This document shows, piece by piece, positions 30,920-42,300 of a stretch of 64,000 bases of DNA. The notes under the pieces were generated by a model. The model was not told the origin of the DNA. It searched no databases and was given only the letters and a program-made list of their open reading frames with translations. The stretch lies in the NCBI GenBank assembly GCA_951802425.1, contig OX637798.1, positions 2,108,001-2,172,000 of the forward strand, written 5' to 3'. Each line of letters starts with the position of its first letter. The stretch's first letter is position 1. The translations under genes and the position numbers were made by a program. The stretch is from Clavaria fumosa (Eukaryota; Basidiomycota; Agaricomycetes; Agaricales; Clavariaceae).

Positions 30920-33900
30920 TCAAGCGGACAACAGCGCGAGTTCACGGACGAAGATCTCGAATGCGGGTCTGGGCAGCAGCTTTGTAAAACCATCGGCTAC
31001 GTTTTCGCTGGTGGGTACGTAGCTGACCGCAATCGTCCCTTGCTCGACAGCTTCACGAATGAAGTGGTATCGGATGTCGATTTGTTTTGTTCTCGCGTGA
31101 AATTTGTTATTCTCGATGATCGCTATCGTTGATTGGTTGTCCAATAGGAGGATCGTTGGTCCGGGCTCTGCTGCGTCTAGCTCGTCTAAGAAACTCCGTA
31201 ACCAGCAAATTTCTCGTGCGGCGTGGGCAGCGGCTATATACTCCGCCTCAGTGCTTGACTGCGCCACCAGCGTTTGGCGCTTCGATGACCAAGTCACCGC
31301 GCCACGCCCAACTCGAGCGACGAAACCCGATATCGAGTGTCAGTCGGCTTGCGAGGCCCAGTCTGCATCCGAGTAGATTTGTGGTTGGGATCCCGTGCCG
31401 CCCAGGGTAAGCCACATGTCCTTCGTCGTGTTCAGATAGCTGACAACTCGTTTTAGAGCTTCCCAGTGCTCGTGCGCTGGGTTCTGAGTGAACTGGGACA
31501 GGATGCCGACAGCGAGCTGGATGTCGGGGCGAGTTATGACCGCTGGCCACAGCACACCGCCGCACGCCTCCTGGTAGGGTACGTCTAACGCCTTTTGAGG
31601 GCATTGCTCCTTCGTCAGAGGCGTCGCGGGGTCCATAGGGATGTGTACGGCACGGGCATTCTCAAGGCCAAAACATCATGCAAGTGCGTCAATGTACGCT
31701 CTTTGATTGATGCTCACCGTCCTCGCAGCTCTATCCCGGCGCACCTCGAATCCAAGGAGCCAAGTGAGCTCCCCTTGGTCCGTTATCTCGAACGATTCCT
31801 GGAGTTCCGATTTTACCCTATCCACTGCAGCCCTGGTATTTCCCATCACGATCATGTCATCCGTTGACACTGGTACGTGAACCGTTTCGTTTCCTTTTGT
31901 CCTGATAAAGACTGATTGGTCGAGTTTGGATATGTTGAACCCCAAACTTTTGAACGTGTGGGCCATGCACTCGTACCACCGCCTGCCCGCTTGCTTCAGG
32001 CCATAGAGTCCTTTTCGCAATCGACATACCTTCCCCTTCTCCCCTTCAGTGAGTACACCATCAGGAGCCTCCATGTAAACTTCGTCTTGGAGATCAGCGT
32101 TCAGGTAAGCGCTGACCACGTCAATTTGATCGATTTCCCAATCCCGCTGAGCTGCCAAGGCCAGGAGAACACGGATCGATGCAATTTTAGCTGCGGCCGC
32201 GAACGTTTCATCGTAATTTACGCCCTTTTTCTGCCTGTGACCACCTGCAACGACTCTTGCTTTGTATTTCAGGACCTTGCCAGTCGGGCCAAGTTTAATC
32301 TTGAAGACGTAGCCGCAGGGGATAACGGGTTTGTCGGGGGGTCTGTTGACGATATCCCAGGTGTGTAGTTTTTTAAGTTGATTTAGCTCGACCTGATATG
32401 CCTCCTTCCACTGGTGTGCGTCCGTTCTGGTGAGGGCCTGTGCGAGTGTGTGCGGTTCGCTGCCAATAGCACCTGTGTGGAGTGCAAACATGGGTAAGTC
32501 ATCGTGTTCATCATCTGCGACATGAATCACAACGTTGACGTTTTCTTTTCGAGGTGCTTTGCCTGCTAGGAACCTGTAATATCCAGGTTGTGGGCGTGGT
32601 CGACGTGGACGGTCAAGCTCATCCTCGACAGTTGTCTCTTCAATGTCTGGATCTTGAAGGGGAACAGGATCGATGGGAGTAGATCCGTTCGTTTCATCTG
32701 TGTGAGGTGCGTCGTCGGGGTCGTCGTCGTGGGTTGGAGCAGGATCCTGAATGAATCTACGTCTCTCCCCTTCAGCCAGTGTCTCGGCTGTCCAAACCAC
32801 AGGGTCAGCATCATTATCTCGGTTGAAAACAACTTCGTGCTTGACTCTAATCTGTTTTTTATCAGGGAAGTAAATCTGGTATCCTGTGCTCGTTGAATCA
32901 AAACCAACGAAGTAACCGAATCGTGCGCGCATGTCAAGCTTTCCGGCATCGACAATCTTGACCCAGGCGCGAGTTCCGAATGGGACAGCTTTCGAGAAGT
33001 CTGGGTGTTGTCTGTACCAAGCTTGGTACGGCGTGTTGCCGTCGAGTGTGCGGGTAGGTGCACGGTTCTTTATCCATGCTGCATGACTCATAGCTGCTGC
33101 CCAGAGACTCTTGGGAAGCTTCGAGTCAATAAGCATAGCGCGGGCTAGTGAAGCTTTCGTTCTATTCCAGCGTTCCACAATGCCGACTTGCTCGTGCGTG
33201 TCGTGGACGGTGAGTTCTCGTTTTGTGCCCTTTGCTGCTAGGTGGTCCAAGAACACGTCGCCAAGGAACTCTCCGCCACGGTCAGAACGAAGGTATTTGA
33301 CCTTCGTATTCTTGTGAGTGTTGATTTCAGCCTCTAGCTTTTTGTATGCACTGAACGCTTGAGACTTTCTTTGTATAGCAACAACCTCGGTCCACCTGGT
33401 CGCATCGTCAACGAAATCGACAGTGTAGCGGTTCCCGCCAATCGACGCGGTGGGTGTTGGGCCCCATACATCCGTGTGGATGCGTTCGCCATACGTTTCC
33501 GCTCTGTTTGACGCCTTTTCCGGGAATGGGAGGCGATTGGGCTTGGCCTGAGCACAGGTGTCGCAAAAAGGTGCATCAGTTGTGTCCTCTATCTTGATCC
33601 CAGTAACTTTCTTGGTAGAGATTGCGTGTCTGACCGCTGCATAGTTCACATGGCCGAAAACGTGATGCGCTTGGTACAAGGTGAGTTTCTGAGGGTTTAT
33701 CGCTACGTGAGCAGTGTCTGTCGCAACTGAGGGGGCTGATATGCGATACAGGCCATTTGTTTTCGGAATGCGAGCGATTACTCTGCCTGTTGAGTTGCTC
33801 ACGAGGCAGGAGTTCGCCATAAACTCTGCGGTACACCCAGCATCATCGAGCTTTCCGATGGATACGAGCGTGAACGCCATGCTTGGTGCGTGGGCAACAT

Positions 33901-35092
33901 TTTTAAGCTTGAACTTACTAACCCCCGTTCCATTAGGAACATCAAGGAGTACGTCCCCACGTCCAATGGAGCTAAGGACGCGGCCATCGGCAGCCGTCAC
34001 TGCTTTATGGGCAGTAGGTGAGTATGTGTGGAACATGGACTTATCGGGGCAGAAATGTGCGGTCGCTCCGCTGTCGAGGATAACCTCGTGTGGTCGCTTG
34101 ATGCTGGCAGAAGCAGCAGCGGCAGTCGGGCAGTCGCCAAGACAGGTGAATGCAAGGTAATCCTCGCTATCTTTCTGCTTGGGAGTTGATGTAGCTGCCG
34201 TATTTGCTTTGTCTGCCTTGTTCTGCCAGGGTGCTTGGCCTTCCTTTGCTCCTTCTTTAGAGAAACAATCCTCAGTCTTGTGGTTCGTGTGCTTGCAAGT
34301 CGCACACGGGTTTTTCGGTGAGTTCGCGTTTCCTTTTCCTTTACCCCCCTTTCCTTTAGTGACATTTAGAGCAGCGTCACCCGACTTGGGCGCGTTTTCA
34401 GAGAGCTCGCGCTGGCGAGCCTCTTCTAGAACAATCCTCATAAGGTCGTTAGGGTTTATCACCGTGCCGGAGAGGCTAGCGGCGTGGGTTATGGTGTGGA
34501 GAAGTGAGCGGTAGCTGTGTGGGAGTGAGGTAAGTAGCATCGTCCCGAAGTCTTCATCCGTAACTGATGCGCCTATCCCTTCTAGCTCGTCACGGAGTTT
34601 TGTCATGGCGTTGAGGTGCGCCTTGATGTCTTCTTCCTCGTCGCAGAGCATCGACTGGAGCCTGCGGCGGGTATCCACTTTGTGTAACTGACTCTTCTTC
34701 GTAGCATTGTTATGGATCGCTGTCCACATGTCGGACGCGCTCATAGATTTGATGAGGGTAGCGAGGCGAGCGGATATTGTGGTGAGCATGACATGCTGCG
34801 CACCATATTCCTTTTGCTCGTACTCATCTAGCCTCTTCTCTTTTTCTTCCAGATCATCATCAGTAGCCTCAAGACCCGGCTTTTTCATCGGGACCCCGTT
34901 TACTTCAGGGTAAGGCACTGGTTTTCTCGCAGTTCTGTCAACGTGTTGTATTAACCCTCTCGCACCCATAGCTGTCCTGGCCTTCGACTGGTAGTCGGGC
35001 CAATTCGCTCCGTCGTCATGAAGTCGAGGGACGGCGATAGCACTGTTTGACGAGTTTGGGTTGGGCATGTCGTTTTGTGCACTGGATCTCAT
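30920..35092 (-). pseudogene. gag-pol polyprotein of copia C1 with two in-frame TGA stops
   Basis: Reads from ATG at 35092 in one frame of 1391 codons. Order: gag; CCHC knuckle CATCKHTNHKTEDC; protease ILDSGATAHFC; integrase (FGHVNYAAVRH, CDTCAQAK, HTDVWGP, LRSDRGGEF); reverse transcriptase (KARVVAGGHRQ, VSTDDMIVM at the catalytic site, YGLKQAGRRW); and RNase H (SSTEAEYIAA, DNQSTI, RTKQIDIRYHF). Two stops break it: TGA at 31676-31678 before CFGLENA, and TGA at 31340-31342 before HSISGF, where related proteins usually have a basic residue, so CGA to TGA is likely. No frameshift is seen. The usual catalytic YVDD or SVDD reads STDD, which I believe occurs in other fungal copia elements. Confidence 0.9.
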
Positions 35093-35096
35093 AATC

Positions 35097-35328
35097 TAAA
35101 GAAATTAAGGCTAATGTAGTTCTGTTAGCTCAGTCGTAGTACAGACTGAGTATCAAGCTACCTAATGTAGTTCTGTTCTACATTAGGACATCAGAAAATG
35201 TAAAATGGGTGATGAAAAACAATAAGACTCACAGCTCAGTCGTAGTACAGACTGAGCTGTACAAGTGCAAAGTGCAATACCCAAATAGGCAAATGAGATT
35301 ACATAAGGTGGCCGGTTGATTACCGTCA
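35097..35328 (-). repeat. 5' LTR of copia C1
   Basis: 232 bp; the element is transcribed from here leftwards. Confidence 0.92.
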
Positions 35329-35370
35329 CGCACCATGGTCAAACACGAATTTGCATTCCTGCACACCAAG

Positions 35371-35780
35371 CTGAAGAAAGGTGACGGCACGCCCGTCTCG
35401 GATCCGCCCATGGATCCGCCACTTCTCTCGTTGCACCACACTCGTACATTGTATTAGCTCCCACTCTCCCTCTTGGACTGTCCTCTTCTTTTCTTTTAAC
35501 CTCTTGCACTGTGCTTCTTGCACCCTCGCGCTCCCCTTTTATACGGACGCTCTATGTAGTTGGTGGGTTCAAGCTTTCTCGTTCTCCCACGTGAACTCAC
35601 AGGTATGATAACCAAACTGTTCGTATTATTCTTGTTAACTAATAAATCACGCTTTCTCGTTCTCCCGCATGAACTCGCAGCTGCGCCGCTGTGAGATTAC
35701 ACCAAATGCGAGCGATTCTATGCATTATATACGCTAACTACCGTAGGTCAATAATGCATGATTTTTGCTAACTACTGTAC
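35371..35780. other. Unassigned sequence right of copia C1
   Basis: G-alpha homology ends at about 35370. No gene follows. Two similar segments (AAGCTTTCTCGTTCTCCCAC near 35.57 kb, GCTTTCTCGTTCTCCCGCAT near 35.65 kb) form a short direct repeat. Confidence 0.4.
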
Positions 35781-35789
35781 ACTGCCACT

Positions 35790-36785
35790 ACCGTGTGCAA
35801 TGCATCCCTCTGCCGTCCTTGTCATGCATCCCTCATTGCGCTCATCATGCATCCCTCGTCACTCATCATGCATCTCTCACTGTCCTTGTCATGCATCCCC
35901 TCGCCATCCTCATCATGCATCCTCTTGCTGCCCTCGTCATGCATCCTCTTGCTGCCCTCGTCTAGGGATGCCACGGTTCGGTTCTGAACTTTGGTTCGAA
36001 CCTGAACTGGACTGGACCGAACCGAAAATGAGGTTCAGGTTCAGCCAAGTGGGTGAACCGAACCAAAATTGAGGTTCAGAAGCCCAAATTTGGGCGAACC
36101 ATTACCTTATTTGGTAAAAGTCCGGTCCAATGAACCGGACTTGGACCGAACTCAGGTTCAAGGTTCGGAATTTGGCCTGAACCGGACCTAAAGTCCGGTT
36201 CGGGGTTCGAAAAAATTGGCCCTGAACCGGACTTAACCGGACCGTGGCATCCCTACCCTCGTCATGCATCCTCTCGCCACCCCTACTGCCCTCATCATGC
36301 ATCCTTCATCGTACGTTGCCGCATCATGCATCCTTTATTGTGCATTCTCTCATCATGCATCCCCTCGCCGTCCTTGTCGTGCATCCCCCTACCATCCTTG
36401 TCATGCATCCCTCATTGGTCATCATGCATCCCCTCGCCGTCCTCGTCATGCATCCCCTCACCGTCCTCATCATGCATCCCCTCGTCGTCCTTGTCATGCA
36501 TCCGCTCGTCGTCCTTGTCATGCATCCCTCACCATCCTCGTCATGCATCCCTCACCGTCCTCGTCATGCATCCCCTCACTGCCCTTGTCATGCATCCTCT
36601 CGCCATCCCTACTGCCCTCGTCATGCATCCTTCATCGTATGTTCCCTCATCATGCATCCTTTATTGTGCATTCTCTCATCATGCATCCTCTTGCCGTCCT
36701 CATCATGCATCCCTTCGCCACCCTTGTCATGCATTCCCTCGCCGCCCTCATCATACATCCCATTGCCGCCCTCGCCACTGCCATT

Positions 36786-36816
<31 letters not shown>

Positions 36817-38095
36817 CCGCTGCCCTCGCCGCCCTCACCACTGCTGCTGCCCTCGCTACCCTCGCCACCGCCATTGCCCTCGCCGCCCTCACCACCGCTG
36901 CTGCCCTCGCTGCTCTCGCCACCGCCATTGCCCTCGCCGCCCTCGCCGCCACCGTTGCCCTCGCTGCCACCGTTGCCCTCGCTGCCCTCGCCGCCACCAT
37001 TGCCCTCGCTGCTCTCACCGCTGCTGCTGCCCTCGCCGCCCTCGCCGCTGCCGTTGCCCTCGCCACCCTCGCCGCTTCCGTTGCCCTCCCCGCCCTCGCT
37101 GCCACCGTTGCCCTCGCTGCCCTCATCATGCATCCCTTGTTGCTCATCATGCATCCCTTGTCATGCATCCCTCATCATACGTTCCCTCATCATGCATCCT
37201 TCGTTGTGCATTCTCTCATCATTCATCCCCTCGCCATTGTCATCATGCATCCCTTTGCCATGTGTTCCTTGTCATGCATCCCCTCGCCACCCCTCGCTGC
37301 CCTCGTCATGCATCTCCTCACTGCCCTCATCATACATCCCATTGCCACCATTGCTGCCGCCGTTGCCTTCTCTGCCCTCGCCGCCCTCACCGCCGCCGTT
37401 GCCCTCACCACCCTCGCCACCGCCGTTGCCCTCGCCGCCCTCGCTGCCGCCATTGCCCTCTCTGCCCTCGCCACCCTCGTCGCCGCCGTTGCCCTCTCTG
37501 CCCTCCCCACCCTCGTCGCCGCCGTTGCCCTTGCCGCCCTCTCTGCCCTCGCCGCCGCCGTTGCCCTCCCTGCCCTCGCCGCCACCATTGCCCTCGCCAC
37601 CCTCGTCATACATCTCTTCACCGCCCTCGTCATACATCCCCTCGCCACCCTCGTCATGCATCCCTCGCTGCCCTCGCCGCCGCCATTGCCCTCTCTGCCC
37701 TCGCCACCCTCGTCGCCGCCGTTGCCCTCGCCGCCACTGTTGCCCTTGCCACTCATCATGCATCCCTCGTCACTTGTCATGCATCCCTCGTTGCTCGTCA
37801 CGCATCCCCCTGCCACCCCCGTTGCCCTTGTCATGCATCCCTCGTCGTACGTCCCCTCGTCATGCATCCTTCATTGTGCATTCTCTCATTATGCATCCCT
37901 CACTATCCTCATCATGCATCCCCTCGTCACCGCTGCTGCCCTCATCATGCGTCCCCTTGCAGCCCTGTCATGCATCCCCTCGCCACCCTTATCATGCATC
38001 CCCTCACTGCCCTTGTCATGCATCCCCTTGCCACTGCTGCTGCCCCCATCATGTGTCCTCTTGCCACCTTTATTCATTCCTTACCCCTACGTTGC
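35790..38095. repeat. ATGCAT-rich minisatellite, about 2.3 kb including a MITE
   Basis: Two alternating repeat types: units of about 20-25 bp built on TCATGCATCC plus CTCGCCGTCC, and a block (36.76-37.12, 37.34-37.61, 37.68-37.75 kb) of GCCGCCGTTGCCCTC-like units. The sequence has almost no stop codons in any + frame, which yields three overlapping open frames of about 600 codons each. Those are by-products of the repeat, not genes. A hAT-type MITE interrupts it at 35963-36255. Confidence 0.9.
35963..36255. mobile_element. hAT-type MITE (293 bp) inside the minisatellite
   Basis: The ends TAGGGATGCCACGGT and ACCGTGGCATCCCTA are inverted repeats. The 8-bp duplication CCCTCGTC (35955-35962, 36256-36263) is itself a piece of the satellite unit. 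The interior is full of GGTTCGGTTC/GAACCGGAC inverted repeats. It has different ends from the MITE at 14.8 kb, so it is a second family. Confidence 0.9.
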
Positions 38096-38203
38096 AATGC
38101 ATCACCTGTAGCCTGACTTTGCCTATCACGCATTGCCATGTATCATTTGTCTTTTATATGCTTATCTAAATTGAACAAAATATACTGAGAACTACTAGCC
38201 AGA

Positions 38204-38920
38204 TCATGTCTCGCGCACACGCTTGGGAGACCTTAAGTTCGCTCCATCTACTTCACCTGGTCCACCATGGCCACCATGGCTACCACGGCCTCGAAGGCAT
38301 CCTCCTCTAGACCCAACACCGGTGCCATTGTTGCGCACACCTCTTTTCGGTCCGCTGTTGGGTATTTTGTTCTCCTTCCCATTTGCCATTGTCATTGTCG
38401 CTGAGGCCTTTAGTGTAGGTATGATAGTACGTATAGAGCGGCGAACAGAGTCTCCAGCAACAGCTGGGGAAGGTGTTAGATTTGGCATCAACACACCATG
38501 TTGCGGTTCAGCAGTTATGGCTGCCCCGGATAGAGAAGACATTGTGCCGCTGGCAGCGGGCAGGAAATTGAAAGGCGCTTTAGGGATAGTGGAGGAGACA
38601 GTCAGAGATGTGGTACTGGAAAAATCATAGGCCGGTGCTATTGCAAATGAAAGGCCAGTTGGAGTATGGTAAGACACATTACCAGCGAGCACAAGATTGC
38701 CTTGAGCCTCGCCGGTCAGCGCTATATCACGGCGGGTTGGCATGCCAATCTGGGGGGCAGGGCTCGGGAAGATATACGAAGCAGATGATGCATCCCCACA
38801 GGACGGAACTGGTGCATCAAAGTCGATAGGAGTGTTATCTCCGCTGAGCACACGAGAAGAATGTGGGAAATGGCTTGGGAATGCATCACCAAACTGCGAA
38901 AACGAGATGTCGGGGTCCAT
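38204..38920 (-). CDS. Unrecognised ORF, 238 aa, Ser/Thr/Pro-rich with Gly-rich basic end
   Basis: ATG at 38920, stop at 38204. The N-terminus is acidic-aromatic (MDPDISFSQFGDAFPSHF), the middle is Ser/Thr/Pro/Ala-rich, then ANGKENKIPNSGPKRGV and a Gly/Arg cluster (RGGCLRGRGSHGGHGGPG) and a basic end PKRVRET. The Gly-Arg cluster resembles RGG-type RNA-binding tails and PKRVR a nuclear localisation signal; both are compositional guesses. The upstream side is cut 24 bp before the ATG by copia C2 and the downstream side borders the satellite, so it may be an N-terminal fragment of a longer host or transposon gene. Confidence 0.35.
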   Translation of the reverse strand: MDPDISFSQFGDAFPSHFPHSSRVLSGDNTPIDFDAPVPSCGDASSASYIFPSPAPQIGMPTRRDIALTGEAQGNLVLAGNVSYHTPTGLSFAIAPAYDFSSTTSLTVSSTIPKAPFNFLPAASGTMSSLSGAAITAEPQHGVLMPNLTPSPAVAGDSVRRSIRTIIPTLKASATMTMANGKENKIPNSGPKRGVRNNGTGVGSRGGCLRGRGSHGGHGGPGEVDGANLRSPKRVRET

Positions 38921-38944
38921 ATCGTTATCCAGATACGTGGGTTC

Positions 38945-39317
38945 TGTTGGATTTCTATTCTATTACTTAGTTTCCTTACCTATCTTCGTCGTTTTGGCTC
39001 ATAGTATGCAGTGTAGATCATCTGACATACTTTACATGTTTGGTTGCAGTGCAACCAAAGGTCTCTGACTGTATCTATGTATCAGTAGTGTAGGAGATCT
39101 GGTTGTAGAGCAACTAGACCCTTCTTACTGTAGTTATGATTCGCTTTTGTTACACCATAGGCACTGCTAGTAGTTACATGACTGTACTTAACCCATGGGG
39201 CAAAATCTGGGTGCAGCATCGGTTCTAGTGCTCACTCATTGCCCCAAGGTACTTACCTATCACCTATAACAATCGGTTCTAGTGCTCACTCATTGCCCCA
39301 AGTTATCATAATCATTA
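38945..39317 (+). repeat. 5' LTR of copia C2 with a 54-bp internal tandem duplication
   Basis: 373 bp. The segment TCGGTTCTAGTGCTCACTCA... occurs twice, separated by GTACTTACCTATCACCTA; the 3' LTR has it once (319 bp). Confidence 0.9.
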
Positions 39318-39330
39318 GATTATGAGACCC
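39318..39330 (+). promoter_or_regulatory. Half-tRNA type primer binding site of copia C2
   Basis: GATTATGAGACCC directly follows the LTR. GATTATGAG would pair with CTCATAATC, the anticodon arm expected of initiator tRNA-Met, as in Drosophila copia where a cleaved tRNA half primes. Element C1 has the same ten bases GATTATGAGA in this position. The fungal tRNA sequence itself is from memory. Confidence 0.55.
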
Positions 39331-39385
39331 GGACCTAGGGACTTATAAACACATCAATTGACTATCCAACTTCGCTTTTCTTGCA

Positions 39386-42300
39386 ATGACGAAACCAACC
39401 GATGATTTCTTGAAGGTTCCAAAGCTATCTGCTGATGGGAGCAACTGGGTTACCTATAGGGACCGATTACGATGGGCATTGGATGCTAGAGGCATCCTGA
39501 ATCACCTAGAAGGAACCCCTGCTCAGCCAGCACAGCCAGACGAACCAAGTGACCCACAGACCTTGGAAGCTTATGAAGGACGATTGGAGAAATGGAGAAT
39601 GGCCCAGGCCACTGTTAAACAGTGCATTGCGAGCACTGTACCCGATTCCATCTTCAATCGTATAAAGGGAAAGACGCAGGCAAAGGATATCTGGGAAGGT
39701 ATTACTGCGATATTCCAGACCAGATCTCGAATGGTTGCTGTGGATCTTCGAAGGAAACTTCAGGACGAACGATGTGGGGAGTCTGGTGATGTCCGAGCCC
39801 ATTTCGACAAACTTTCTGACATGTTTGAACGACTATCATCGATGGGAATGACTCTCACAGATGATGAATATGCGACGATCCTCCTTGGCTCACTTCCTGG
39901 CTCATATGACCCGATTATCACCTCCATGACGACCACAATGGCCCTGGAGAAGAGAGAGATATCCCCCGAGACGATTATGCACATTGCTATTGATGAATAT
40001 GACCGCCGTTTGGTCAAGAATCGATCCAAACCCAAGAAGGATGATCGAGATGTCGCATTTACAACCAGTTTCTCAAAGGGAGGCAGAACTGGACAGTCTG
40101 AGCGCAGATGCTTCAATTGCAATATGAAGGGTCACATTAAACGATTCTGCTATGCGAAGGGTGGTGGAAGGGAAGGTCAAGGACCTACTAGGAGGCCAGG
40201 GAAGGACCAGGCGAATGTGGCGAGCACAGAGGCACCCTATGACGATGATGAAGGAGTTTGGATTGCTGTGGACAAAGATATGGTCAACAGCAATATGGGA
40301 CGAATAGCCCAGGACTACCTTGACGAAGACGACCTCTGGTTCATGCACACTGACTTCGATGATGTGTCTCCTAACCTTGGCAACACTTCCTTCCTTTCTG
40401 GGAATGATCTACAGGTAGCCCAAACTGAGGAACCTGTTTTGGACGATGCTATGGCTGCAGGGATTGGGTCAGAGGGAGGAATGGATGTTGAACTGTATGA
40501 CTCTGGTGCCTCTCGCCATATGACACCCTTCAGACCACGTCTAACCAATTATTCATCAATTGAGACTCGCCCTATCACAGCAGCAGATAAACGAACCTTC
40601 CAGGCTGTAGGAAAGGGAGATATGGAGGTTACTGTCCCAAATGGCAAATCCTCGACCACTTTCCTGCTGAAGGATGTCCTCTATGCTCCTGATATGGGTG
40701 TCACCATCATCTCCATCAGTAAACTCACCGCTTCTGGCTATGGAATTTGGTTCCATGGCAATTCCTGCAGGATCTTTGACCAGAATCAAAGGCGTTTGGG
40801 AGAAATCTTCGTCAGTTCGAATGGCCTATATCGTGTTGACCATGGGGAAGTAGCTGCGAAGGTGGAATTGACCTCATTAGCAGATCTTCATCGAAAATTG
40901 GCTCACATCGCACCTGAGACAATCAAGAAGATGGTGAAGGAAGGGATGGTGACAGGGATAGAATTGGATGATTCTGGAGAGCTGACATCTTGTGCATCAT
41001 GTGAGTATGCAAAGATGACGAGGAAGCCTATCCAGAAAGTGCGGTACGACCCTCAGGCGAAGAGATTTGGAGAAGAGATCCATTCTGACCTTTGGGGCCC
41101 CTCACCAGTCCAAACCTTGAATGGACGATCCTACTACTGCTCCTTCATCGATGATTGCACCCGATGGCTTCACCTGAAGCTCCAGCGAACCAAGGACGAG
41201 ACTTTTGTGTCCTACAAGGAGTTTGAAGCATGGGCAAAGACTCAGCATGGTGTGGGGATAAAGAGGCTGCGATCTGACCGAGGTGGAGAGTATTTGAGTA
41301 TAGAATTTTCCAATCACTTAAAAATTCATGGTACTGAGTGAAGGCTTACCACTCATGACACCCCAGAACACAATGGAATCGCTGAACACGTTAACCGTCG
41401 GCTTCTTGAGAAAGGACGAGCCCTTCTTCACCAGAGCCAGCTGCCGAAATACCTGTGGGGAGAAGCCATTACACATGCAGTATGGTTGAAGAATCGCTCC
41501 TACACTCGAGTTCTTGGCAGAACACCATTTGAAGCCCTCTATGGGAAGAAACCCGACCTTGGGAACCTTCCAGAGTGGGGATGTCAAGTCTGGGTTCATG
41601 ATAGAGATGGAACGAAGCTAGAGGGAAGGGCAAACCTTGGGAATTGGGTTGGTTTTGATGCAGAGAGTACTCATGCTCACAGAATCTATTGGCCAGGACA
41701 GCGAAAAGTGTCTGTGGAACGAGATGTCAAATTTGGTGCTATTGAAATCACTATTCCAGGCCCACTGATCGAGGGGGAGAGACAGGACGATACTACAGTC
41801 ATCGATCAGCCGGCCAGCACCCCTATCGACACTCCAATCCATATCCCCACTGAACCAAGGCCCAAACGAACGATTAAACCATCTGAATATGTCCAACGAC
41901 TCCAGTCTGGTGAAGGAACCACCAAGGGACACTATAGGAGTGGAAAGCAGGTTGGCACATCGATTCCACATGGAGTACAGACTCCAGAAATGATGGGGGC
42001 TTTTGGAGAATGTGTGCAGACTGTGGAAATGGAAGGAACAGATTTTGCGATGATTTCAGGTGTTATTGAAGGACCTGACCCACTCACCTTACACCAAGCC
42101 AAGCGACGAGATGACTGGCCAAGGTGGGAGGAGGCTATCCTGAAGGAGTTGAAGGCATTGGAGGCTGCGAAGACTTGGACCCTTGTCAAACGACCACCTG
42201 ACAAGAATATTATCAGCAGCAAGTGGGTCTTTGTCATTAAATATGGTCCTACAGGCGAGGTTATCAAGTATAAAGCTCGACTCGTCGCCAGAGGCTTCAC

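Larger units (their letters stand above)
30681..35328 (-). mobile_element. Ty1/copia element C1, complete with 5-bp target duplication
   Basis: LTRs of 232 bp at 30681-30912 and 35097-35328 (TGACRGTAATC...CTTTA on the minus strand) are flanked by CGCAC (30676-30680 and 35329-35333). The LTRs differ at about eight positions, mainly transitions. Next to the 5' LTR (35096 downwards) the minus strand reads GATTATGAGA, and next to the 3' LTR lies the purine tract AAGGGGAG. It sits inside a G-alpha remnant. Confidence 0.93.

Noticed and set aside
35780..38100. CRISPR-like array of regularly spaced repeats
   Set aside because: Eukaryotic minisatellite with degenerate units and no unique spacers of constant length; no cas genes.
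36244..38169. Three overlapping + strand ORFs of about 600-640 codons rich in Ser/Pro/Ala/His
   Set aside because: They are the three readings of one minisatellite; openness follows from the repeat lacking stop codons, and no domain or start context is shared.
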